The notes beneath the pieces were generated by a model, which had not been told where the DNA came from, made no database searches, and was given only the letters and a program-made list of their open reading frames with translations. From NCBI GenBank assembly GCA_023416515.1, contig JAEZHP010000021.1, forward strand, positions 1 to 58,488: 58,488 nucleotides of DNA. Reading direction: 5' to 3'. The stretch is from Pseudomonadota bacterium (GTDB taxonomy: Bacteria > Pseudomonadota > Alphaproteobacteria > Sphingomonadales > Sphingomonadaceae). Both the position numbers and the translations under genes were made by a program. Below, piece by piece: positions 35,210 through 43,910 of the stretch; the stretch's first letter is position 1; every line of letters starts with the position of its first letter.

Positions 35210-35482
35210 GTCCGGCGCAAGAGCCCGGCCGTCTCGAGCTCGCCGAGCCGAGCGGCGATAGCAGCCCGGCCCTCGGCCTCGTCGAAGTCGAACCGCTGCC
35301 GAAGCCTGGCGACGAGGCCCGTCGAGATCGGCCTCACCTTCGCCAAGAGCGTCGAGGATCTGAGGAACCGGCGGAGCGACGATATGGGTCTGTCCCGAGC
35401 GCGGATGAAAGAGCACGGCAAGCCCTTCGAGCACGACCGTTCGCAGCCCTTCGGTATCGGCGATGTAGAGGGGACCGGCCAT
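35206..35482 (-). pseudogene. PqqD-like peptide chaperone, frameshifted
   Basis: The two halves lie in different frames. The first part (from ATG 35482) reads GLAVLFHPRSGQTHIV and PVPQILDALGEGEADLD. The second part reads GLVARLRQRFDFDEAEG and ARLGELETAGLLRRT. They join perfectly if one C of the CCC at 35318-35320 (a G on the coding strand) is removed, giving a PqqD-like peptide chaperone of about 91 residues. The frame stops at 35206, overlapping the kinase start. It is either a true recent mutation, a sequencing error or a frameshift the cell tolerates. In relatives this protein sits beside HprK-related kinase A. Confidence 0.75.
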
Positions 35483-35508
35483 GACGACCGGTCATAGGCC
35501 AAAGCCGG

Positions 35509-35916
35509 TTAACGCTGCATCAGCGAAGCGTAGCAGGTGAAGCCGCTCATGCCCGACTGAAGCCGGCGGATATAATTGGCGTAGGCCTGGGCCGCCTGCG
35601 GATCCATGCCGGGCGGGGTTGAGCCGTTCAGCATCACCCGAACCTCCTCGCCGGTGAGCGGCCGGCCTGCGGGGGCTACGGCGCCGGGCGTGCCCGCGGG
35701 GACCACCGAGCCGTCGGCGGCGATATATTGCCCGGCCAACTGCTGCGACGGCACCGGGATTTCACAATTGATGACCGAGCCCATGGTCTGCGCGAAGGCC
35801 GGGCGAACCGTGACCACGGTCGATGCCGCAACCGCGCCCACGGCGAGCATGGTCCGCCGCGTCGGCAGGGCGTCCGCGACCGATTTCTTGGGGGTGCTGG
35901 AGTCGTCCGAGCTCAT
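35509..35916 (-). CDS. Exported 135-residue protein with Tat-like signal, leading the HprK-related cluster
   Basis: A twin-arginine-like signal (PTRRTMLAVGAVAAS, then VRPAFAQ) occupies residues about 18-43. The mature part has two cysteines (INCEIPV and FTCYAS), a proline-rich centre and a hydrophobic C-terminus. AGGAAGG precedes ATG 35916. It leads a run of PqqD-like, HprK-related and nucleotidyltransferase genes read in the same direction with 26 bases to the next gene. I do not recognise its family. By position it could be the substrate or partner of the modifying enzymes. Confidence 0.6.
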   Translation of the reverse strand: MSSDDSSTPKKSVADALPTRRTMLAVGAVAASTVVTVRPAFAQTMGSVINCEIPVPSQQLAGQYIAADGSVVPAGTPGAVAPAGRPLTGEEVRVMLNGSTPPGMDPQAAQAYANYIRRLQSGMSGFTCYASLMQR

Positions 35917-35924
35917 CCGCCTTC

Positions 35925-35957
35925 CTGTTGCACGACTGTCGTTTAATAGTTGTAAAG
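35925..35957 (+). promoter_or_regulatory. Weak Pho-box candidate upstream of phoR
   Basis: CTGTTG (35925), CTGTCG (35936) and TAGTTG (35947) lie on an 11-base period, as in PhoB sites, but match the CTGTCA core only partly. They lie in the 83-base gap between the exported-protein gene and phoR. Low confidence. Confidence 0.35.
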
Positions 35958-35999
35958 CCGCATCGAATCGAGCGTGGCAGCCGCGGCGGAAAGGGCCAA

Positions 36000-37244
36000 G
36001 TGACGCAAAACAGGACGTTTCGTGCGCTTCTGGCCGCGGTTGCCGGAATCCTGGCGATGGTCGGCGCAGCGATCGTGGCCCCGCCATTCGCGTTGCTTCT
36101 CGGCCTCGGCGCGGGCGCGGCAGTGATGCTGGCGATATGGCTTTTGAGCGATGTCCCACTGGGCCGGGAGCCGACGGATCGCGCCGAGGAGGAGCGGCAG
36201 ACGCCGCTGCCGCAGCTCCCCGAAGTGCTCGACGCGTTCGACGATCCGCTGCTGTTCGTCCGCGAGCGCCGGGTCGTCCTGGCCAATCCGGCGGCTAGAG
36301 CGCTGCTCGGCGATCATATCGTGGGAGTCGACGTTCGCCTCGCCATTCGCCACCCAGGGGCCTCGGAACATCTCGGAGATCGCCCCGGCGAAGCGGCTGA
36401 GCGCGAGACTCGAACCGAGCTCGTCGGGCTCGGCGACCCGACCGACCGCTGGGAGATGACCGTCACCCGCCTCGCCGACGGCAGCCGGATCGTCCGCCTC
36501 GCCGACCGCAGTCCCGCCCATGCCGCCGAGCAGATGCGCATCGACTTCGTGGCCAATGCGAGCCACGAGCTTCGCACTCCGCTCGCGACCCTGCTCGGCT
36601 TCCTGGAGACTCTCCAGGACGAGGACGCCGCGGGCGATCCCAAGACGCGGCAGCGCTTCCTCAAGGTCATGAACGACGAGGCGCGGCGGATGCGCAGTCT
36701 CGTCGACGACCTCATGTCGCTGTCGAGGATCGAGGCCGAGCGTTACACGGTGCCGCGCGACCCCGTGGACCTGCTGCCGCTGATCGAGGAGGTGCGGCAG
36801 AGCTGCGCCAACCTTCTCGACCAAAAGCAGTCGGAGCTTCTCGTCGAGAACGATGCGGGTCAAACGGTGGTGGCGGGCGATCGCTCGCAGCTCGCCCAGC
36901 TCGTCAACAATCTGGTCTCAAACGCGGCGCGCTACGGCCGCCCGGGAACGCCGATCCGAGTAAGCCTCGACGATGCCGGGCCTGAACTTCTGCGCCTGTC
37001 GGTGATCGACCAGGGCGAAGGCATCGCCCCGGAGCACCTTCCCCGTCTCACCGAGCGCTTCTACAGGATCGACGCCGGCCGAAGCCGCGCGGTCGGAGGC
37101 ACCGGCCTTGGCCTCGCCATCGTGAAGCATATCGTGGGGCGTCATCGCGGCCGGCTCGATATCCGCTCCACACTGGGCGAGGGCACTTCGGTGCGCATTT
37201 ACCTCCCCCGCGCCCACGGTGTAACAGAAGTGTCACGCGGCTGA
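36000..37244 (+). CDS. phoR: Phosphate-regulon sensor histidine kinase
   Basis: A 414-residue kinase. Two N-terminal membrane helices (about 8-24 and 27-48) are followed by a PAS-like region (FDDPLLFVRERRVVLAN). HisKA contains NASHELRTPLATLLGF with the phosphorylated His. The ATPase has NLVSNAARYG, VIDQGEGIAPEHL and GTGLGLAIVKHIV. Start is GTG at 36000 with GGAAAGGG upstream. It faces the pst genes, so phosphate scarcity sensing via PstSCAB-PhoU and PhoB is the obvious role. Confidence 0.9.
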   Translation: MTQNRTFRALLAAVAGILAMVGAAIVAPPFALLLGLGAGAAVMLAIWLLSDVPLGREPTDRAEEERQTPLPQLPEVLDAFDDPLLFVRERRVVLANPAARALLGDHIVGVDVRLAIRHPGASEHLGDRPGEAAERETRTELVGLGDPTDRWEMTVTRLADGSRIVRLADRSPAHAAEQMRIDFVANASHELRTPLATLLGFLETLQDEDAAGDPKTRQRFLKVMNDEARRMRSLVDDLMSLSRIEAERYTVPRDPVDLLPLIEEVRQSCANLLDQKQSELLVENDAGQTVVAGDRSQLAQLVNNLVSNAARYGRPGTPIRVSLDDAGPELLRLSVIDQGEGIAPEHLPRLTERFYRIDAGRSRAVGGTGLGLAIVKHIVGRHRGRLDIRSTLGEGTSVRIYLPRAHGVTEVSRG

Positions 37245-37248
37245 CCCT
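37220..37248 (+). promoter_or_regulatory. Pho-box-like repeats before the porin gene
   Basis: TGTAAC (37221), TGTCAC (37232) and TGACCC (37243) are spaced 11 bases apart near the end of phoR and before the porin start at 37297. The second unit matches the PhoB core well and the others partly. Confidence 0.4.
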
Positions 37249-37296
37249 TACGAGTCACTTGGACTTCATATCACCTTCCGAAATTCCGGAGGGATC

Positions 37297-38514
37297 ATGA
37301 CCAAGGTCACCAAAGCCTGCCTTCTCGCCGCCGCCGCAGCAATTGCCGCCGCGACCCCCGCTCACGCGCAGGACGAGGACAGCCGCCGCTTCGAAGGCGC
37401 TCCCCGAATCGGCTCGACCGACGGCTGGTCGATCAAGCCGCGCGGCCGGATCCAGTATGATTTCGGCCACATCGATGCGCCGGACGGAGTCGCCGGCGAT
37501 TTCGGCTGGGTCGATGAGCTGCGCCGCGCCCGAATCGGTGTCGAAGGCACCGCGCCGGGCGGCTTCGGCTATACGTTCGAAGTCGATCTCGCCGAGGGCA
37601 TAGTCGACATCACCGACGCGATCGTCACCTACAAGCCGGCGCCGCCGCTCACCTTCACGGTCGGCCAGCACAATAATTTCCAGTCGCTGGAGGAGCTGAC
37701 CAGCTCGCGCTTCTCGACCTTCATCGAGCGGGCCGCGTTCACGGACGCCTTCAACTTCGAGCGCCGCCTCGGTGCCTCGGCAACCTACGCTCAGGGTCCG
37801 ATCACCGCCCAGGCCGGCGTCTTCATCGACAATCTTCGCGACCTCGACGACGGCGACGACACGGTCAGCATCGACGGCCGTCTCATCTACGCGCCGAAGA
37901 TCGGCGACACCCAGCTCCACTTGGGCGCCTCGGCCCACTTGCGCGACAATGGCGATCTCGTAGACCGCGGCGCCACCACCCGCTACCGCCAGCGCCCGCT
38001 GACCCACGCCACCGACGTGCGGTTCATCGGGACGCCTGCGCTGCCGGTCGAGCAGGAAACGGATTATGGACTAGAGGCGGCGGTGATCCACGGCCCCTTC
38101 CATGCCGTCGCCGAGGCTCACTGGCTCGACACCGACACGCGAGTCGGTGCGGAGCCGAGCCTGTTCGGCGGCTATGTCGAGCTCGGCTGGTTCCTCACCG
38201 GCGAGAGCCGCGGCTATCGCGGCGCCCGCTTCGACCGAACCCGAGTGCGGCGCGGCGGTGCGATCGAGGAAGGCGGCTTCGGCGCTGTCCAGGTCGCGGT
38301 CCGCTACGACCATCTCGATCTCAACTCGAACGGCGTGACCGGCGGCAAGCAGGCCGGATGGCAGGCGGCACTCACCTGGATCCCGACCGACCATGTCCGC
38401 TTCCTCGCCAACTATGCCCGGCTCGATTACCGCGACGCGCGCCTGCCCGCGGCAGGCGGCAACCGGGACTATTCGGCCGACGTGTTCGCGGTGCGGGCAC
38501 AACTCGATTTCTGA
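37297..38514 (+). CDS. Phosphate-selective porin (OprP/OprO family)
   Basis: A 405-residue outer-membrane beta-barrel protein with a signal peptide ending TPAHAQ (residue about 25). Segments such as SIKPRGRIQYDFGH, RRARIGVEGTAPGGFGY and TVGQHNNFQSLEELTSSRF match PF07396 porins, and the C-terminus ends in an aromatic Phe. GGAGGGAT precedes the start. It probably lets phosphate or polyphosphate across the outer membrane. It sits between phoR and pstS, so it belongs to the Pho response. Confidence 0.88.
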   Translation: MTKVTKACLLAAAAAIAAATPAHAQDEDSRRFEGAPRIGSTDGWSIKPRGRIQYDFGHIDAPDGVAGDFGWVDELRRARIGVEGTAPGGFGYTFEVDLAEGIVDITDAIVTYKPAPPLTFTVGQHNNFQSLEELTSSRFSTFIERAAFTDAFNFERRLGASATYAQGPITAQAGVFIDNLRDLDDGDDTVSIDGRLIYAPKIGDTQLHLGASAHLRDNGDLVDRGATTRYRQRPLTHATDVRFIGTPALPVEQETDYGLEAAVIHGPFHAVAEAHWLDTDTRVGAEPSLFGGYVELGWFLTGESRGYRGARFDRTRVRRGGAIEEGGFGAVQVAVRYDHLDLNSNGVTGGKQAGWQAALTWIPTDHVRFLANYARLDYRDARLPAAGGNRDYSADVFAVRAQLDF

Positions 38515-38527
38515 GCGGTTCGGATCG

Positions 38528-38555
38528 CTGTCACGAGACTGTCACCGAACTGTCA
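38528..38555 (+). promoter_or_regulatory. Pho box (three CTGTCA repeats) upstream of pstS
   Basis: CTGTCA occurs at 38528, 38539 and 38550, exactly 11 bases apart, 69 bases before the pstS start. This is a textbook direct-repeat PhoB site with an extra unit. It supports phosphate-starvation control of pstSCAB-phoU-phoB. Confidence 0.88.
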
Positions 38556-38623
38556 GATGAAGCACGCGGAGCGACGTTAGGCCCGCGATCAGACTCGGTT
38601 TTCCACCCCTACGGAGGGACCCA

Positions 38624-39676
38624 ATGAAGAGACTGTTCATCACGCTCGCGGCAGCGGGCATCGCGCTCGCCGGATGCGGCCAGGGCGCGACCGGCGGCGG
38701 TGAAGCCGGCGGCAGCCGGAACCAGATCCGCGTCGTCGGATCCTCCACCGTCTATCCGTTCACCCAGGCCGTTGCCGAGCGCTTCGGCCAGTCCGGAGCG
38801 GGCTTCGCTGCGCCGATCGTCGAATCGACCGGTACCGGCGGCGGAATCAACCTGTTCTGCGCCGGCGTCGGCCCGCAGCACCCGGACATCGTCAACGCCT
38901 CGCGTCGGATAAAGGCGAGCGAGATCGAGCTGTGCAACCGCAACGGCGTTCAGCAGATCATCGAAGTGCCGGTCGGAATCGACGGACTCGCGCTCATCGA
39001 ATCCAACAACAGCCCGCAATTTCAGCTGACCGCGCGGGACATCTATGCCGCGCTCGCCGCCAATCCGTTCGGCCGGCCGCAGACCGCGCGCAACTGGAGC
39101 GACGTCAATCCATCGCTGCCCAACATTCCGATCCGGGTATACGGCCCGCCGCCCACCTCGGGCACCCGCGACAGCTTTGCCGAGTTGATCCTCGAGAAGG
39201 GCTGCGACACCGACGAGGCGACCAAGGCCCTCAAGACTTCGGACTCGGACAGGCACAAGGCGGTCTGCACTCAGATCCGCGAGGACGGCGCCTATATCGA
39301 GGCGGGCGAGAACGACAACCTGCTCGTCCAGCGCGTGTCCGAGAATCCGGGCACCGTCGGCATCCTCGGCTATTCGTTCCTCGACGCCAACCGTGAGCGG
39401 GTCCACGGCATTCCTCTCGCCGGCATCGCTCCGACCGCGGAAACCATCCAGAACTTCACCTATCCGGGCGCGCGCAAGCTCTACATCTACGTCAAGGGCG
39501 AGCACCTCAACGCCATCCCGGGCCTTCGGGAATTCCTCGCCGCTTATTCGCAGGCGTGGAATCCGGGCGGCTATCTTGTACAGCGCGGCATGATTCCGCT
39601 GCCCGACGCGGAGCGGCAGGCGGCGCTGCAGGCGGTCCAGAACCCGCAGCCCATCACCGCCGCCGCGCTCCACTGA
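38624..39676 (+). CDS. pstS: Phosphate ABC transporter substrate-binding lipoprotein
   Basis: A 350-residue binding protein. The lipobox is LAGC with Cys at about residue 18, so it is anchored to a membrane. Phosphate ligands are in VVGSSTVYPFTQAV, VESTGTGGGINLFCAG and PTSGTRDSFAE. Its length fits PstS/SphX proteins. It follows the Pho box by about 70 bases and is the first gene of the pst operon. The lipoprotein form differs from the soluble periplasmic E. coli PstS. Confidence 0.92.
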   Translation: MKRLFITLAAAGIALAGCGQGATGGGEAGGSRNQIRVVGSSTVYPFTQAVAERFGQSGAGFAAPIVESTGTGGGINLFCAGVGPQHPDIVNASRRIKASEIELCNRNGVQQIIEVPVGIDGLALIESNNSPQFQLTARDIYAALAANPFGRPQTARNWSDVNPSLPNIPIRVYGPPPTSGTRDSFAELILEKGCDTDEATKALKTSDSDRHKAVCTQIREDGAYIEAGENDNLLVQRVSENPGTVGILGYSFLDANRERVHGIPLAGIAPTAETIQNFTYPGARKLYIYVKGEHLNAIPGLREFLAAYSQAWNPGGYLVQRGMIPLPDAERQAALQAVQNPQPITAAALH

Positions 39677-39701
39677 GCGGACGGCTGACTAAGGGAATTA
39701 C

Positions 39702-41084
39702 GTGGGACTGTCGGTTCTCATCCTGCTGATTGTCGGCCTCGGGGCCGTCGCCTGGCTCGCTGCGCGAGCTCGGGCGGCGGCCTTCGCCGGGCCCGGCAAG
39801 CCGCGTCCCCACTCCCTCCCGGGCCAGCATGGCTGGTACGTCGCCCTGTGGACGGCCGTACCGGCCCTGCTGTTCCTCATCGTGTGGGGAAATATCTCGG
39901 GCAGCCTCATTTATTCGGACGTCGTCGCCAGCCCCGAGGCGCAAAATCTTCCCGCCTTCGGCATGCAGCGCCAGGCGATCCTCGGCGAGGCCTACCGCCT
40001 CGCCACCGGCGCCTCGACCACCGCGTTCAATCCCCAGGCGTTCGCACTCGCGCCCGCCTACGAGCGTGCAATCTCCTTCTACTGGTGGATCGGACTGGCG
40101 GTCGTTCTGCTCGTCGCCTTCGCCGGCGGCGGCTTCGCCTATAGCCGCGTGTCGCCCAAATTCCGGGCGCGAACGCGGGTCGAGCGCACCGTCATGGCGA
40201 TCCTTCTGGTCGCCTCGCTGATCGCGATCGTCACCACGCTCGGGATCATCCTGTCGCTGCTGTTCGAATCGATCCGCTTCTTCTCGATGGTGTCGCCGCT
40301 CGAGTTCCTCTTCGGATTGAACTGGAGCCCGCAGGTCGCGATCCGTCCCGACCAGGCCGGCTCGTCGGGCGCGTTCGGAGCGGTGCCGCTGTTCTGGGGC
40401 ACCATCTTCATCGGCGCGATCATCGCGATGATCGTCGCAATTCCATTAGGCCTGATGAGCGCGATCTACCTGACTCAATATGCGGCGCCGCACGTGCGCA
40501 AATGGATGAAGCCGATCCTCGAGATCCTCGCCGGCGTTCCGACCGTGGTCTACGGCTATTTCGCCGCCGTGACCGTGGCGCCGGCGATCCGCGACTTCGC
40601 CGCTTCGATGGGAATCCCGAGCTCAACGGAATCGGCGCTCGCGGCCGGTCTCGTCATGGGCATCATGATCATTCCGTTCGTCTCGTCGATGGCCGACGAC
40701 AGCATCGCCGCGGTGCCTCAGGCGATGCGCGACGGCAGCCTCGCGATGGGCGCGACCAAGTCGGAGACGATCAAGAAGGTCCTCGTCCCCGCCGCCCTCC
40801 CCGGGGTTGTCGGCGGAGTCCTGCTCGCGGTCAGCCGGGCGATCGGCGAGACGATGATCGTGGTGATGGCGGCGGGCCTTGCCGCCAACCTCACCATCAA
40901 TCCGTTCGAGAGCGTTACCACCGTGACCACCCAGATCGTCCAGCTGCTCACCGGGGACCAGGAATTCGACAGCCCCAAGACCCTTGCGGCGTTCGCGCTT
41001 GGACTGGTGCTGTTCCTGGTCACCCTGGCGCTCAACATCATCGCCTTGCGCGTGGTGAAGAAATATCGGGAAGCTTATGAGTGA
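39702..41084 (+). CDS. pstC: Phosphate ABC transporter permease PstC
   Basis: A 460-residue permease, about 140 longer than E. coli PstC, with extra N-terminal membrane helices (about 1-25, 45-70, 125-150) and a periplasmic section. The permease core carries YLTQYAAPHVRKWMKP, PTVVYGYFAAV and RAIGETMIVVMAAGL. It starts with GTG preceded by AAGGGA and overlaps pstA by eight bases. Such long PstC forms are common in alphaproteobacteria. Confidence 0.92.
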   Translation: MGLSVLILLIVGLGAVAWLAARARAAAFAGPGKPRPHSLPGQHGWYVALWTAVPALLFLIVWGNISGSLIYSDVVASPEAQNLPAFGMQRQAILGEAYRLATGASTTAFNPQAFALAPAYERAISFYWWIGLAVVLLVAFAGGGFAYSRVSPKFRARTRVERTVMAILLVASLIAIVTTLGIILSLLFESIRFFSMVSPLEFLFGLNWSPQVAIRPDQAGSSGAFGAVPLFWGTIFIGAIIAMIVAIPLGLMSAIYLTQYAAPHVRKWMKPILEILAGVPTVVYGYFAAVTVAPAIRDFAASMGIPSSTESALAAGLVMGIMIIPFVSSMADDSIAAVPQAMRDGSLAMGATKSETIKKVLVPAALPGVVGGVLLAVSRAIGETMIVVMAAGLAANLTINPFESVTTVTTQIVQLLTGDQEFDSPKTLAAFALGLVLFLVTLALNIIALRVVKKYREAYE

Positions 41085-42345
41085 CGCCGCCCGCGCCGTG
41101 CGCGCACCCACCGACTGGTCGGGCGAGGCGATGCAGAAGCGCATCCGTCGCCGCTACGCCGCCGAGCGGCGATTCAAGCTGCTCGGGCTCGGCGCGGTCG
41201 TCCTGTCGGCCGGGTTCCTTGCGCTTCTGCTCGTCATCATGCTCGGCAACGGCATCCGCGGCTTCACCGCGACGGAGTTGAAGCTCGACATCGACTTCCC
41301 CGCAAGCGGCCTGATGGTCAGCGAGGCGAGCCTTCGCGGCCCCAATCCGCATGCGGCTCTTGCCTCGGTCGATTTCGACAGCGTGATCAACCGCGCCGCC
41401 GAGGCGCAATATGGGCCTCAGGGCTCCGCTCTCTTCTCGGGCGCGGCACGCCTCGCCCTGCGCGACGCGGTAATCGACGATCCCGCCATGCTTGGGCGCC
41501 GGGCAACCTTGTGGCTGCCTGCTTCCAGCGCCTTCGATCAGGCGGCCAAGGGCAATGGCGGGGCCGAAGCGCGGCAGGCCTATGATCGGCTCGCCGGCCA
41601 AGATGTCGTGCGCACCGGGATCAACTGGACCTTCCTCACCGGCGCGGACGCGACCGACCCGACCGTCGTCGGCATCTGGGGCGCGTTCAAGGGCTCGCTC
41701 CTGACGATGCTGGTGACGATCGCGCTCGCCTTCCCGATCGGCGTCCTGAGCGCAGTCTATCTCGAGGAATATGCCGCCCGGAACCGCTGGACGGACATGA
41801 TCGAGGTGTCGATCAACAATCTCGCGGCGGTGCCGTCGATCATCTTCGGCCTGCTCGGCCTCGCCATCTTCCTCAACTTCATGCACCTGCCGCGCTCGGC
41901 CCCGATCGTGGGCGGCCTGACTCTCGCGCTGATGACGATGCCGGTGATCGTCATTTCGGCACGCAACGCGATCAAGGCAGTGCCGCCGTCGATCCGCGAC
42001 GCCGCCCTCGGGATCGGCGCGAGCAAGGTCCAGGTCGTGTTCCACCACGTGCTGCCGCTCGCGCTGCCGGGCATCCTCACCGGGACGATCATCGGCATGG
42101 CCCGGGCGCTCGGCGAAACCGCGCCGCTGCTCATGATCGGAATGCGGGCGTTCGTCGCGACCCCGCCGGGCGGACTGACCGACCCCGCGTCCGTCCTGCC
42201 CGTACAGATCTTCCTGTGGTCCGACGAGGTCGAGCGCGGCTTCGTCGAAAAGACCTCCGCGGCGATCATCGTCCTCCTCGTCTTCCTCCTCGCGATGAAC
42301 GCGATCGCGATCTACCTCCGCAACAAGTTCGAACGGCGCTGGTGA
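41077..42345 (+). CDS. pstA: Phosphate ABC transporter permease PstA
   Basis: A 422-residue permease with an N-terminal membrane helix and a large periplasmic insert (about 60-190) before the core. YLEEYAARNRWTDMIEVSIN, VPSIIFGLLGL and ARALGETAPLLMIGM are PstA core signatures. It overlaps pstC and is 4 bases from pstB, so it is translated from the same message. Confidence 0.92.
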   Translation: MSDAARAVRAPTDWSGEAMQKRIRRRYAAERRFKLLGLGAVVLSAGFLALLLVIMLGNGIRGFTATELKLDIDFPASGLMVSEASLRGPNPHAALASVDFDSVINRAAEAQYGPQGSALFSGAARLALRDAVIDDPAMLGRRATLWLPASSAFDQAAKGNGGAEARQAYDRLAGQDVVRTGINWTFLTGADATDPTVVGIWGAFKGSLLTMLVTIALAFPIGVLSAVYLEEYAARNRWTDMIEVSINNLAAVPSIIFGLLGLAIFLNFMHLPRSAPIVGGLTLALMTMPVIVISARNAIKAVPPSIRDAALGIGASKVQVVFHHVLPLALPGILTGTIIGMARALGETAPLLMIGMRAFVATPPGGLTDPASVLPVQIFLWSDEVERGFVEKTSAAIIVLLVFLLAMNAIAIYLRNKFERRW

Positions 42346-42349
42346 CCTT

Positions 42350-43180
42350 ATGACCGATACCGCAACTGCTCCCATCCCCGCGCCCGCCGTCGCCGCACCG
42401 GCTTCGGCGCCGGCCGCGACTGGGACGCCGAAGATCACCGCGCGCGACGTCAACGTCTTCTATGGTTCGAAGAAGGCCATCGACGGCGTCTCGATCGATG
42501 TCAGCCAGGAAGACGTCACCGCCTTCATCGGCCCGTCGGGCTGCGGCAAGTCGACCTTCCTTCGCACCCTGAACCGAATGAACGACACCATCCCGTCGGC
42601 GCGCGTCGAGGGCTGCATCCAGCTCGACGGCGAGGACATCTACTCGGCGGACATGGATGTGGTGCAGTTGCGCGCCCGGGTCGGGATGGTGTTCCAGAAG
42701 CCGAACCCCTTCCCCAAATCGATCTATGAAAACGTCGCCTACGGGCCGCGAATCCACGGCCTCGCCGCGGGCAAGCCCGACATGGACGCGATCGTGGAGC
42801 GCTCGCTGAAGCGGGCTGGCCTGTGGGACGAAGTGAAAGATCGGCTGACCGACAGCGGCACGGCTTTGTCCGGCGGTCAGCAGCAGCGCCTGTGCATCGC
42901 CCGCGCCATCGCCGTCGATCCCGAAGTGATCCTGATGGACGAGCCCTGCTCGGCGCTCGATCCGATCGCGACGGCGAAGATCGAGGAGCTCATCCACGAG
43001 CTTCGCGGCCGCTACGCCATCGTCATCGTCACCCACAATATGCAGCAGGCAGCGCGCGTGTCGCAGCGGACGGCCTTTTTCCACCTCGGGCACCTGGTCG
43101 AGTACGGAGCGACGTCCGACATCTTCACCAATCCCCGCGAAACGCGGACCAAGGACTACATCACGGGCCGTTACGGCTGA
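42350..43180 (+). CDS. pstB: Phosphate ABC transporter ATPase PstB
   Basis: A 276-residue ATPase. It has an Ala/Pro-rich N-terminal extension (about 1-25). Walker A is GPSGCGKST, the signature is LSGGQQQRLCIARA and Walker B is VILMDEPCSALDP. NRMNDTIPSARVEG and the HNMQQAARVSQR switch histidine region are PstB hallmarks. The end is 22 bases before phoU. Confidence 0.95.
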   Translation: MTDTATAPIPAPAVAAPASAPAATGTPKITARDVNVFYGSKKAIDGVSIDVSQEDVTAFIGPSGCGKSTFLRTLNRMNDTIPSARVEGCIQLDGEDIYSADMDVVQLRARVGMVFQKPNPFPKSIYENVAYGPRIHGLAAGKPDMDAIVERSLKRAGLWDEVKDRLTDSGTALSGGQQQRLCIARAIAVDPEVILMDEPCSALDPIATAKIEELIHELRGRYAIVIVTHNMQQAARVSQRTAFFHLGHLVEYGATSDIFTNPRETRTKDYITGRYG

Positions 43181-43202
43181 GCGCCGTCGGCAGGAGATCA
43201 AA

Positions 43203-43910
43203 ATGGCCACCGGACACACCGTCAAAGCATTCGACGACGACCTCGACCAACTGCGCGCCAACATCGCCGAGATGGGTGGCCTCGCCGAGGCGGCGATCCG
43301 CGAGTCGATCCAGGCCCTCGTGCGTCGCGACACTCAAGCCGCGGCGGAGATCATCGCCCGCGACGAGCGCATCGACGAACTCGAGGCCGAGGTGGAGCGC
43401 TCCGTAGTCAACGTCATCGCTCTTCGGGCGCCGATGGCGGACGACCTTCGCGACATCATCGCCGCCTTGAAGATCGCCGGAGCGGTCGAACGGATCGGCG
43501 ACTATGCCCGCAACATCGCGAAGCGCGCCGGCCGGCTGGAAGGCTCGAAGATCGAGCCGCTGTCGCTGCTCCCGGAAATGGGCCGGATCGTCGGCGAGAT
43601 GGTCAAGAACGTGCTGGACGCCTTCGCCGCCCGCGATGCGCAGAAGGCGCTGGAGGTGTGCGAGCGGGACCGCGCGGTCGATGATTTTTACAACTCGATC
43701 TTCCGCGCCCTGCTCACCTTCATGATGGAGGACCCGCAGAATATCACGGCGTCCGCCCATCTCCTGTTCGTCGCCAAGAACCTTGAGAGGATCGGCGACC
43801 ATGCGACCAACATCGCCGAGATGGTCTATTTCGCAGCCACCGGCGAGCGGATGGGCGAGCGGCCGCGCGGTGTCGATCCGCTCGGGATCACGAACGACCA
43901 GGATGACTAA
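43203..43910 (+). CDS. phoU: Phosphate signalling protein PhoU
   Basis: A 235-residue helical protein with the two repeated three-helix PhoU bundles. ERIGDYARNIAKRAG and ERIGDHATNIAEMVYF are the metal-binding helices of each repeat, with E/D-x3-D motifs. It links transporter state to PhoR. It overlaps phoB by eight bases. Confidence 0.93.
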   Translation: MATGHTVKAFDDDLDQLRANIAEMGGLAEAAIRESIQALVRRDTQAAAEIIARDERIDELEAEVERSVVNVIALRAPMADDLRDIIAALKIAGAVERIGDYARNIAKRAGRLEGSKIEPLSLLPEMGRIVGEMVKNVLDAFAARDAQKALEVCERDRAVDDFYNSIFRALLTFMMEDPQNITASAHLLFVAKNLERIGDHATNIAEMVYFAATGERMGERPRGVDPLGITNDQDD

